From CAYLRF01 sp964385995 (lineage in GTDB: Bacteria > Bacillota > Clostridia > Lachnospirales > Lachnospiraceae): a stretch of 9,900 bases of DNA. This document shows, piece after piece, positions 1-6,305 of the stretch. A program made the position numbers and the translations under genes. Positions within the stretch are counted from its first letter, which is position 1; every line of letters begins with the position of its first letter. The DNA lies in the NCBI GenBank assembly GCA_964385995.1, contig CAYLRF010000055.1:1-9900 (forward strand), given 5' to 3'. The notes below the pieces were generated by a model. The model did no database searches, was not told where the DNA came from, and worked only from the letters and a program-made list of their open reading frames with translations.

Positions 1-863
1 TATTCGGTCACGCTATTTGCCGCACAATACGCGGCGCCCTCGCCGGCTGATAACATCCTGACCTTCACATCGGGGAAATCTTCACGCGCAATCTTCAAAA
101 AGGCGTCAGCGTCTGTCATATTCACGTCATAGAGGTCATAGTGTCCCGGTATCAGTTCCCCCGCGCCGCTGTCGCGGGAAAGCTTCAGAGCCTCGCTTCC
201 GGTGAAACATCCGATGATGTCGAGTACCTTCGTGCGGTACTCGTCACGGCCGTTGATGGGCGCCGTCAGGACATCACAGCCTTTGACATATCCCGACAGT
301 CCGTCATAAGGGCAGCAGTCCCCGGTATGGACGACGGTGAAGCCGTCAAAGCATACGCGGTATCCCACCTCGTCGCAGCTGCCGTCATCTCTCATGTGAA
401 TCTTTTCATGCGCGGCGGGGAAGGCCGTGATGGTGACGCCGGGCGCGGGAGAAATAGTCTCACCCGGTCTTGCCGTGATGATACACTCCCTCGGGATCCC
501 GGCCTCGCGGACGGCCACGTCGGCTGCCGGAGGCGGCGCGATGATTTTCGCTGCGGGATTCGCCGCCGCGAGACCTCTTAAAGTATAAGGGTCCGTGTGG
601 TCATAGTGGGCGTGCGTGCACAGCGCGATGTCGACGAAGTCAAGTTCGGAGGGCAGGACGGGAGGATCGTAGCGCCTCTTCCATGTCACAAGCGGCGTGT
701 TGCAGTTGCGGTCGACATAATCGCTCAGATATCCGTCAATCATGATACAGACGCCGCGTCGCTTTATGAAAAATCCCATCTGCCCCGCGTAAAAAATCGC
801 CGTTTGTCCGTCCGAAAGATCGGCGGATAATATTTTCTCTTTCATTGTCCCGTTCATCTCCAT
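1..863 (-). CDS. UlaG-like metallo-beta-lactamase-fold hydrolase (lactonase family), C-terminus off the window
   Basis: Reading the minus strand from an ATG at 863 gives 287 open codons up to the window edge; the last two bases (TA) could begin Tyr or a stop codon. The metal-binding motif THAHYDH is visible at residues 83-89 (His84, His86, Asp88, His89), with further likely ligands His152, Asp182 (in VHTGD) and His241 (in IPGHYDLY). PINGRD at 202-207 is typical of the UlaG branch (L-ascorbate-6-phosphate lactonase relatives), which hydrolyse sugar lactones using a divalent metal. No signal peptide is seen, so it should be cytoplasmic. The start is supported by an AAGGGG Shine-Dalgarno sequence about 5 nt upstream; Met3 at 857 is the alternative. 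It is transcribed divergently from the ROK-led cluster, which suggests shared control. The fold is clear; the substrate (phosphorylated or free lactone, or another ester) is not. Confidence 0.88.
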   Translation of the reverse strand, partial: MEMNGTMKEKILSADLSDGQTAIFYAGQMGFFIKRRGVCIMIDGYLSDYVDRNCNTPLVTWKRRYDPPVLPSELDFVDIALCTHAHYDHTDPYTLRGLAAANPAAKIIAPPPAADVAVREAGIPRECIITARPGETISPAPGVTITAFPAAHEKIHMRDDGSCDEVGYRVCFDGFTVVHTGDCCPYDGLSGYVKGCDVLTAPINGRDEYRTKVLDIIGCFTGSEALKLSRDSGAGELIPGHYDLYDVNMTDADAFLKIAREDFPDVKVRMLSAGEGAAYCAANSVTE

Positions 864-903
864 GTTTTCCCCTTTCCCGGTGGTCCGTAAAAATGCCTTG
901 ATA

Positions 904-931
904 ATTATACCACGCCGTGATAAAATTGCAA
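904..931 (-). promoter_or_regulatory. Probable sigma-70-type promoter of the UlaG-like gene
   Basis: On the minus strand a perfect TATAAT (-10, 904-909) lies 16 bp downstream of TTGCAA (-35, 926-931, 4 of 6 consensus bases). A transcript starting near 897 would have a leader of roughly 34 nt before the ATG at 863, which is a normal arrangement. The assignment rests on sequence match only. Confidence 0.6.
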
Positions 932-939
932 ACCGTAAG

Positions 940-953
940 CGGCCGTCGGCCGT
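940..953. promoter_or_regulatory. Tandem CGGCCGT pair between divergent promoters, candidate operator
   Basis: Two adjacent copies of the 7-mer CGGCCGT, each containing the palindrome CGGCCG, sit between the leftward promoter (904-931) and the possible rightward promoter (959-986). The position suits a regulator controlling both directions. In GC-rich DNA such a short element could occur by chance, so this is only a candidate. Confidence 0.25.
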
Positions 954-958
954 CGTTA

Positions 959-986
959 TTGTATTGAATTTTGCTTTTGTTAGAAT
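959..986 (+). promoter_or_regulatory. Possible weak promoter for the ROK-led cluster
   Basis: TTGTAT (959-964) and TAGAAT (981-986), 16 bp apart, lie in a locally AT-rich stretch upstream of the ROK gene. The -10 has one mismatch to consensus and the -35 has three. Initiation here would give a leader of about 165 nt containing the 27-bp direct repeats. It is the best rightward candidate seen in the 293-bp intergenic region, but it is weak. Confidence 0.35.
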
Positions 987-1050
987 TCACGACCCTTTGC
1001 GCCTCACTTGCAGAACCCGCCGCTACGCGGATTTTTCGCCCCGTTTTGCG

Positions 1051-1143
1051 GCGTTCGTCGGCGGGGACATAAAGGGAGACAGCCGCTGTGTGCGGGCGGC
1101 GTGCGTCCGGTATGGCGCGTTCATCGGCACGGACATAAAGGGA
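1051..1143 (+). repeat. Pair of 27-bp imperfect direct repeats in the ROK leader
   Basis: Copies lie at 1051-1077 and 1117-1143, with 66 bp between equivalent positions. They match at 24 of 27 positions, and the last 13 bases, including GACATAAAGGGA, are identical. The second copy ends two bases before the AAGGAG ribosome binding site of the ROK gene. The intervening 39 bp are not repeated. The pair could be tandem operator sites for the ROK protein or a remnant of a local duplication; sequence alone does not decide. Confidence 0.6.
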
Positions 1144-1156
1144 TAAGGAGCGTCAT

Positions 1157-2239
1157 ATGCGAAAATATATCAATCAGCAGGAAATGCGCAGGGGCAACGC
1201 GGCGGACATCTTCGCGCTGATTCGCGAACACCCCGGTATCACGAGAAAACAGATCGAGCAGACCACGGAATTCAGCTGGGGCGCCGTCTCAAACATTACC
1301 TCGCTTTTGGTTGAGAAAGGTTACGTGACAGAGAGGAAGGCTAGGGCGGGCGCGGGCGCGGGCCGAACGCCCCAGCGACTTTTCGTGAACGGAGACAGGC
1401 GACTAACGCTTGGTATCGACGTCAACCGCGCGGGCCTGTCAGCCGCCCTTTTGAATCTTAATAACGAGCCGCGGGGCGTCGCCGTCCGGGGAATCGACTC
1501 TTCCGACGCGGAAAGTTTCCGCCGTCAGATTGAGGATTTCACGGAGGACGTCATGCGCGGTCATAAAGAGGCGGAAATCGGCGCTGTGGGAGTAGCCATG
1601 CAGGGCGTCGTCGACGCGGCGGAAGGGGTGTCGGTATCGCTGCCTGACATGGACGGATGGCGCGACGTACCGCTTGCCGCGCGGCTTAGCGAAAGGTTCG
1701 GGGTGCCGGTCTATTTGGAGCATGACCCCGACTGCATTCTTTACGCCCACTCAAGACAAAATGAAGTGGGAGACGCCTTGCTTATCCGGGCGGACAGCGG
1801 CATAGGGATGTCCGTCATGCTGGACGGCAGGATAAAGAGCCGCCCCGGAATGTATGAGATAGGACATATCTGCGTGTCGCGAAACGGACCCGAGTGCGCG
1901 TGCGGCAAAAGAGGATGTCTTGAGACTTATGCCTCGATGAGGGGTTTGGAGCGTCAAAGCGGCCTTTCCTACGCGAAGCTTAGGGAAAATGCCGCCGAAG
2001 GAGACACCGCGGCGCTTCGTCTCTTCGGCCGGGCGGCGCGACTTTTGGGAAAGGCCGTGGGAGACGTCGCGGGGCTTTTGAACATCCGCGACATACTTCT
2101 TTACGGCGAGCTGTGGGACGCNNNNNNNNNNNNNNNNNNNNNNNNNNNNNNNNNNNNNNNNNNNNNNNNNNNNNNNNNNNNNNNNNNNNNNNNNNNNNNN
2201 NNNNNNNNNNNNNNNNNNNNNGATGAGAGGGGAGCGTGA
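1157..2239 (+). CDS. ROK-family transcriptional regulator, C-terminus lost in assembly gap
   Basis: This is a NagC/Mlc-type ROK repressor. Residues about 12-62 form the winged-helix DNA-binding domain (alternating helices ending in VEKGYVTERK), and a sugar-kinase-fold sensor domain begins with LGIDVN at residue 85. The ROK zinc signature is intact: His237 in EIGHI, then Cys247, Cys249 and Cys254 in CACGKRGC, followed by LETYAS. HD at 189-190 sits where ROK proteins carry the sugar-contacting Asp, but the Gly-rich phosphate loop of ROK kinases is not evident, so I favour a regulator over a kinase. The start at 1157 has AAGGAG at 1145-1150 with a 6-nt spacer. After residue 321 the sequence is 100 Ns; the following five codons (DERGA, stop at 2237-2239) join in frame only if the gap really is 100 nt. 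Family members run about 380-400 residues, so the gap may be longer. It probably controls the cluster in response to a sugar. Confidence 0.88.
   Translation: MRKYINQQEMRRGNAADIFALIREHPGITRKQIEQTTEFSWGAVSNITSLLVEKGYVTERKARAGAGAGRTPQRLFVNGDRRLTLGIDVNRAGLSAALLNLNNEPRGVAVRGIDSSDAESFRRQIEDFTEDVMRGHKEAEIGAVGVAMQGVVDAAEGVSVSLPDMDGWRDVPLAARLSERFGVPVYLEHDPDCILYAHSRQNEVGDALLIRADSGIGMSVMLDGRIKSRPGMYEIGHICVSRNGPECACGKRGCLETYASMRGLERQSGLSYAKLRENAAEGDTAALRLFGRAARLLGKAVGDVAGLLNIRDILLYGELWDXXXXXXXXXXXXXXXXXXXXXXXXXXXXXXXXXXDERGA
2122..2221. other. Assembly gap (100 Ns, placeholder length)
   Basis: Exactly 100 consecutive Ns interrupt the 3' part of the ROK gene. A round-number gap is the usual scaffolding placeholder, so the true distance and even the gene content here are unknown. 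Adjacency of the ROK gene to the downstream dehydrogenase is therefore a scaffolding claim rather than directly read sequence. Confidence 0.95.
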
Positions 2240-2248
2240 TTTTACGGT

Positions 2249-3265
2249 ATGAAGGCTGTGGTAATAGACGAGCCCGGAAAGGTCTCGCTTCGGGATGTGC
2301 CCATTCCGGAGCCGGAGCCGGGATTTGCGAGGATTCGCGTAAAGGCATGCGCCGTCTGCGCCACCGACCTGGAGGTGATAGCGGGCAATATATCCGCCCG
2401 TTATCCGCTGATTCCGGGACATGAGTGGAGCGGGATCGTGGACAGTGTCGGGAGCGAAAAAGACAGCGCGTGGGTAGGCAGGGCGGTCGTCGGGAGCAAC
2501 GACGTGGTGTGCATGAACTGCGACGCCTGCCGCGCGGGAGAGTGGCGTTACTGTGAGCATTTCGAGGAGATCGGATTTAAACGGGACGGAGCTTACGCGG
2601 AGTATATGCTCGCGCCGGTATACGGACTTTGCAAGAAGGCCGAAAATGTCCCTTTTGAGATCGCGGCGCTTTGCGAGCCTCTGGGAGTCGCCATCGGCAC
2701 GCTTAAAAAAGCCGGGGCCAGGTGCGCGCAGACGGCCGTGATTTTCGGAGCGGGCTCTATCGGGCTTTGTATGCTGGCGGTTGGAAAGGCTATGGGACTT
2801 CGCCGCATAGTGGTCTGCGCCTCCTCCGAAAAGCGGCTCGGGATCGCGAGAAAAATGGGGGCTTATGAGTGCGTCGCGACGGATGAAGATGACTTGGAGG
2901 CGCGGCTTAAGATGATTCATCCTGACGGCACGGATCTTGTGATAGACGCGACCGGCGCCGAGTCATGTATCTCGCGGGCGCTGAAAATTTTAAAGCGGGG
3001 CGGCACATTGGCCCTCGCCGGCTACGGACGCGGGAAAATCATGCGCATACGTGTGGATGACATACACCTTAAAAATCTGCGTGTGATAGGAGCGGGGAAT
3101 AACTGGAATCTTCATAAGGAAGCGATGGCCCTCATGGAGGACGGCGCGGTGGATTTGTCGGAATTTATCTCGGCGGTGATGACGCTGGATGAGTATAAGA
3201 AGGCACTCGATCTCGCCAAAACCCGGCCGGAGAATTTCGTTAAGGCGGTGTTTCGCAATGAGTGA
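2249..3265 (+). CDS. Zinc-dependent medium-chain alcohol/polyol dehydrogenase
   Basis: This 338-residue protein has the full medium-chain dehydrogenase (MDR) layout. Catalytic zinc ligands are Cys37 (in CAVCATD), His58-Glu59 (in PGHEWSG) and Glu143 (in CEPLG). Structural zinc cysteines are Cys88, Cys91, Cys94 and Cys102 in the CxxCxxCx7C spacing. The Rossmann motif GAGSIG is at 167-172. The family oxidises secondary alcohols of polyols such as sorbitol, xylitol or galactitol-1-phosphate with NAD(P). The second strand of the Rossmann fold ends VVCASSEKR without the usual Asp, which could relax or switch preference towards NADP. The start at 2249 is fixed by an in-frame stop at 2237-2239; the nearest Shine-Dalgarno sequence (GGGGAG, about 2229-2234) has a long spacer of 14 nt. 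Its last 8 nt overlap the kinase gene, implying co-translation. The precise substrate is unknown. Confidence 0.88.
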   Translation: MKAVVIDEPGKVSLRDVPIPEPEPGFARIRVKACAVCATDLEVIAGNISARYPLIPGHEWSGIVDSVGSEKDSAWVGRAVVGSNDVVCMNCDACRAGEWRYCEHFEEIGFKRDGAYAEYMLAPVYGLCKKAENVPFEIAALCEPLGVAIGTLKKAGARCAQTAVIFGAGSIGLCMLAVGKAMGLRRIVVCASSEKRLGIARKMGAYECVATDEDDLEARLKMIHPDGTDLVIDATGAESCISRALKILKRGGTLALAGYGRGKIMRIRVDDIHLKNLRVIGAGNNWNLHKEAMALMEDGAVDLSEFISAVMTLDEYKKALDLAKTRPENFVKAVFRNE

Positions 3266-4697
3266 ATCCGGCGAGGTGCGCGGCGCGAAGGACGGGGACG
3301 ACATCTATTTCGGGATTGACCTCGGAACTTCCGCGGTGAAGCTCCTGGCCACTGCCGGCGGCAAAGTCCTCTTTCGCGAGAGAGAGCCTTACGGGAGCGA
3401 TCCCCCGGACGGCTGGATCTTAGCGGTGCGCCGGATCTGCGCTCTCGCGGCAAAGCGACTGGGAGAGGATTTACTAAAATCGCGTCTGCGGGGGATAGGG
3501 CTGTCATCTCAGGTGGGGACCTATGTCATCGACGATCATACGGTGATCCCGTGGAGCGGCGCGGAAGGTGATAAGGAGCTGGAAGAAATCCTCGAAAGAT
3601 ACCCCCGGGAGATTTTTCTGCGGGAAACGGGGATGTATCACCCGCGTATCCATTCATATCCGCTGCCGCGTCTTTTGTATGTGAAAAGGCATTTCCCGGG
3701 AGCGCGTCTTGTTTGTCAGCCGAAAGAGATTATCTGTATGAAACTTACGGGCCGCACCGTCTCCGATCCGTATTCGTGGAGAGGGCTCGCCGATACCGGG
3801 CGGGGAGTATACAGCGATGTGCTTTTGCGCGAACTCGGTATTGATCCGCGCCTTCTTCCCTCTCTTACGGACCCCTTTTCACCTGCCGGAGGTGTCACGG
3901 CGAAGGCTTCCGAAGAGTTTGCCCTGCCGGAGAAGGTCCCCGTATATGTGGGGATGAATGATTTTTACTGTGCGCTCATCGGGATGGGTGCGGACACGGA
4001 CGCGCTCTTTGACGTGACGGGCACCAGCGAACATCTCGGCATCTTGCGAAAAAATCGCGAGGGAGAGACGCAGCTTATAGAGAGTCCGTTTCCCGGAGGA
4101 TTTGTACGCTACGGGGTCACCGCGTCCGCCGGACCTTCCGTGAGATTCGGGGCGACGCTTTCGGATGAAGATCCCGGCGACATATCCGTTCGCGAGATCC
4201 TGCGAAGAAAACCGCCCGTATTTTTGCCTTATCTGAACGGGGAGCGGGCGCCGATATTTGACTCCATGGCAAGGGGCGTGTTCTTCGGCATCGGGGGCGA
4301 GACAAATAGAAACGATTTGGCCTACGCTGTGGCTGAGGGATACGCTTTTTCCGTGTACCACATATATGAAACGCTTGAGAGCCCCAAGGCGGACGTATGC
4401 GTATCTTCAGGCGGCATGGCGGGACAAAAACTTCCGAACACGCTAAAAGCGACGTTGCTTGGGATGCCCGTACAGGCGGCAAATGAGCCGGACGCGTCGG
4501 CCTACGGTGCCGCACTCATAGCCGAGAGCGGCTCGACGGGAAAGCCGTTTGGGGAGCTCGCGGCGCGAAATGACGGCCCGCGTCAGATTACGAGGCCCGA
4601 CGGGTCCGTACGGGAAGCGCTTATGGGGCGTTTTCAAATATATAAAAGGCTGTATCCGTGTTTAAAAGAAGAGTTTAGGGAATTTTCACGGCTGTAA
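3258..4697 (+). CDS. FGGY-family carbohydrate kinase (xylulokinase-like, substrate unknown)
   Basis: This cytoplasmic kinase of 479 residues has the two-domain ASKHA fold. The ATP-binding loop is DLGTS at 21-25, the proposed catalytic base Asp235 is in GMNDF, PYLNGERAP at 324-332 is typical of the xylulokinase branch, and the second FGGY signature region is about 379-420 (SSGGMAGQ, then PDASAYGAAL). The family transfers phosphate from ATP to a ketose, polyol or sugar acid. The substrate loop reads GLSSQVGTYV (81-90) instead of the GxSGQMHG of xylulokinases, so xylulose should not be assumed. I place the start at 3258, where the ATG overlaps the dehydrogenase stop by 8 nt with AAGGCGG 9 nt upstream; an earlier in-frame ATG at 3189 would overlap that gene by 77 nt. 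It probably phosphorylates the product of a neighbouring dehydrogenase. Confidence 0.88.
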   Translation: MSESGEVRGAKDGDDIYFGIDLGTSAVKLLATAGGKVLFREREPYGSDPPDGWILAVRRICALAAKRLGEDLLKSRLRGIGLSSQVGTYVIDDHTVIPWSGAEGDKELEEILERYPREIFLRETGMYHPRIHSYPLPRLLYVKRHFPGARLVCQPKEIICMKLTGRTVSDPYSWRGLADTGRGVYSDVLLRELGIDPRLLPSLTDPFSPAGGVTAKASEEFALPEKVPVYVGMNDFYCALIGMGADTDALFDVTGTSEHLGILRKNREGETQLIESPFPGGFVRYGVTASAGPSVRFGATLSDEDPGDISVREILRRKPPVFLPYLNGERAPIFDSMARGVFFGIGGETNRNDLAYAVAEGYAFSVYHIYETLESPKADVCVSSGGMAGQKLPNTLKATLLGMPVQAANEPDASAYGAALIAESGSTGKPFGELAARNDGPRQITRPDGSVREALMGRFQIYKRLYPCLKEEFREFSRL

Positions 4698-4739
4698 GAG
4701 GGAAACATCCGGCGAAATCCGGGGAAAGGAAGAAAAAGC

Positions 4740-5915
4740 ATGTCCTGCGTCATCTTCGGGGCGGGCAAGATCGCCCGCGGGTTTATCGGTCATCTGCTGT
4801 ATCTTAGCGGCATACCGTTTGTTTTTATCGAAAAATCCGACGCTTTGGCGGATCTTATAAATGAGAGGGGCGAATATTCGGTAAATATCCTGGGCGCCCC
4901 TGAAAAAAACTGCGTCGTGAAAGGAGTTTCGGCCGTCAAATTCTCCGATAGAAAAGGCGCCGCGAAGGCCATCGCAGAGGCGGACGCGGTATTTAACGCC
5001 GTCGGAGGCAAAAACCTTAATGACATCATACCGCTTTTGGCGGATGGCATAGCGGAAAAATCCGCGCGAGGCGGCACGCTTAACTGCGTCACCTGCGAGA
5101 ACTGGAAGAATCCGGCCGACATCTTAAGAAACGGTGTCGCCGCACGCTTATCGGGAGACGCCCTCGGATATTTTCAAAATGAGGTCGGGATCACGGAGGC
5201 CGTGATCATGAGAAGCGCCATCGAGCCGTCCGCCGCTCAGCTTCAGAGTGACCCGCTGGTCGTGAACGTGCAGGATTATTGGGAGCTTCCCATTGACGCG
5301 TCGAGGATTAAAGGCGCTCTTCCGAAGATCACGGGCGTGCGTCTCATCTCGCGGTTTGCCGGTTTTCTTGAGAGGAAATTTTATACATACAACGCGGCGA
5401 ACGGCACCGTCTCATATCTGGGCGCTCTTATGGGATACGAAAAAATCGCGGATGCCGCCCGCGACGCGCGTATACTTAAAGTCCTTGACGGCGTATACGA
5501 CGAGACGGGGCGGGCTCTCGCGAAAAAACATGATTTTCCGCTGGATGAGCAGATGAAGTTTGCCGCCTCGTCCAAGGCGAAACTTCAAAACTACGTCATA
5601 GAGGATTTCGTGGAGCGAAACGCCCGCGATCCGATGAGAAAGCTGGGGCCGGACGACCGTCTGGTGGGATCTGCAAGGCTCGTTCATTCGCTCGGCATAA
5701 AACCTGAGAATCTCTGTGTCGCCATCGCCGCCGCCATGTTCTATGAGAATCCCGCGGATGAGTCCGCCGAGCGTCTGCGCGTGCTCCGCAAGGAGCGTGG
5801 GGTCGACGGCGTACTGCGCGAGGTATGCGGACTGGATCCAGAAGGGGAGATAGCGGTTCTGGTTAAGGATAAAATACGAGAGCTTAAGGAGCGGGGATAT
5901 CTTACCACGGCATAA
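4740..5915 (+). CDS. MtlD-like polyol-phosphate dehydrogenase, stand-alone
   Basis: This 391-residue protein belongs to the polyol-specific long-chain dehydrogenase family (mannitol-1-phosphate 5-dehydrogenase, mannitol 2-dehydrogenase, fructuronate and tagaturonate reductases). Its length and the N-terminal GAGKIARGFIG (7-17) fit the MtlD branch best. Glu31 at the end of the second strand suggests NAD(H). CEN at 119-121 supplies the family Asn, and RKFYTYNAAN contains Lys213 and Asn218, matching Lys and Asn of the MtlD motif KLFTLNTGH. The His of that motif is Asn221 here. RNARDPMRKL (293-302) matches the conserved C-terminal helix. The start has AAAGGAAG about 8 nt upstream and lies 42 nt after the kinase, so it is probably in the same operon. 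It should interconvert a hexitol or sugar acid (perhaps phosphorylated) and its keto form. The His replacement leaves the exact chemistry open. Confidence 0.85.
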   Translation: MSCVIFGAGKIARGFIGHLLYLSGIPFVFIEKSDALADLINERGEYSVNILGAPEKNCVVKGVSAVKFSDRKGAAKAIAEADAVFNAVGGKNLNDIIPLLADGIAEKSARGGTLNCVTCENWKNPADILRNGVAARLSGDALGYFQNEVGITEAVIMRSAIEPSAAQLQSDPLVVNVQDYWELPIDASRIKGALPKITGVRLISRFAGFLERKFYTYNAANGTVSYLGALMGYEKIADAARDARILKVLDGVYDETGRALAKKHDFPLDEQMKFAASSKAKLQNYVIEDFVERNARDPMRKLGPDDRLVGSARLVHSLGIKPENLCVAIAAAMFYENPADESAERLRVLRKERGVDGVLREVCGLDPEGEIAVLVKDKIRELKERGYLTTA

Positions 5916-6255
5916 TGCGGCCGGTGGCGCCGGCGATGATGATTTTACAGACGACGCGAAGCGGGAGCGTCGGGTAACTAAAAAAACGAGAAAGACGGTA
6001 CGGGGTGAGAAAACGCGCCTACACGGCATAACGCGGCTTGGTGGCGCCGGCGATGATGATTTTACAGACGACGCGAAGCAGGAGAGTCGGAGAACTTAAA
6101 AAACGCGAAAGACGGTACGAGGGGAGAAAACGTGCCCACATGGCATAACGCGGCCGATGGCGGGGGAGATGATGATTTTACAGACGGCGCGAAGCGGGAG
6201 AGTCGGGAAACTTAAAACCGGGAAAGACGGTACGGGGTGAGAAAACTCGAAGCAC
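5909..6255. repeat. Three tandem imperfect copies of a 114-117 bp repeat
   Basis: Units run 5909-6024, 6025-6141 and 6142-6255, and a short decayed start of a fourth unit follows. Each begins GGCATAA. All three share the 18-mer GATGATGATTTTACAGAC (5935-5952, 6052-6069, 6168-6185) and AAAGACGGTACG (5991-6002, 6108-6119, 6223-6234). By eye the units are about 80-90% alike. The first unit starts within the last codons of the MtlD-like gene, so its stop codon is part of the repeat. Unit lengths of 116, 117 and 114 shift frame and stops occur, so this is not a coding repeat. The array occupies most of the 390 bp between the two MtlD-like genes; 6256-6305 holds only the next gene's leader. No CRISPR-like short repeat/spacer pattern or inverted termini is seen. 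Function unknown. Confidence 0.92.
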
Positions 6256-6288
6256 GGTGCGCGGGGGAAGACCCAAGAAGTACGAAAC

Positions 6289-6295
6289 GGGAGGA
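6289..6295 (+). promoter_or_regulatory. Strong ribosome binding site of the fusion gene
   Basis: GGGAGGA lies 10 nt before the ATG at 6306. It fixes the start of the fusion protein, because the nearby ATG at 6296 is in another frame. Confidence 0.75.
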
Positions 6296-6305
6296 ATGTT
6301 AAGGC

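Noticed and set aside
141..830. Plus-strand open frames across 141-830
   Set aside because: They are antisense shadows of the well-supported minus-strand lactonase-like gene, which is not closed by a stop in the window.
862..1146. 94-codon plus-strand open frame in the divergent intergenic region, carrying a repeated AF(V/I)G(G/T)DIKG segment
   Set aside because: It starts opposite the lactonase start codon, runs over the predicted promoters and has no ribosome binding site; the peptide repeat only reflects the 27-bp DNA repeat with a 66-bp period.
1751..2920. 389-codon minus-strand frame spanning the N gap
   Set aside because: Its length depends on 100 Ns being read as codons and it lies antisense to two recognised genes; no protein family is recognisable.
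3189..3257. Upstream in-frame start for the FGGY kinase at 3189
   Set aside because: It would overlap the dehydrogenase gene by 77 nt and add residues with no kinase similarity; the 3258 ATG with the 8-nt overlap is more typical.
5918..5934. GCCGG/CCGGC hairpin at the start of repeat unit 1 as a terminator or regulator
   Set aside because: The pairing is not preserved in units 2 and 3 and no U-tract follows.
5412..6029. 205-codon minus-strand frame overlapping the first repeat unit
   Set aside because: It is an antisense shadow of the MtlD-like gene; the repeats in units 2 and 3 do not keep the frame.
5909..6255. CRISPR array or MITE as an explanation of the repeats
   Set aside because: Units are long, adjacent and diverged throughout with no short identical repeats separated by unique spacers, and no terminal inverted repeats or target-site duplications were seen.
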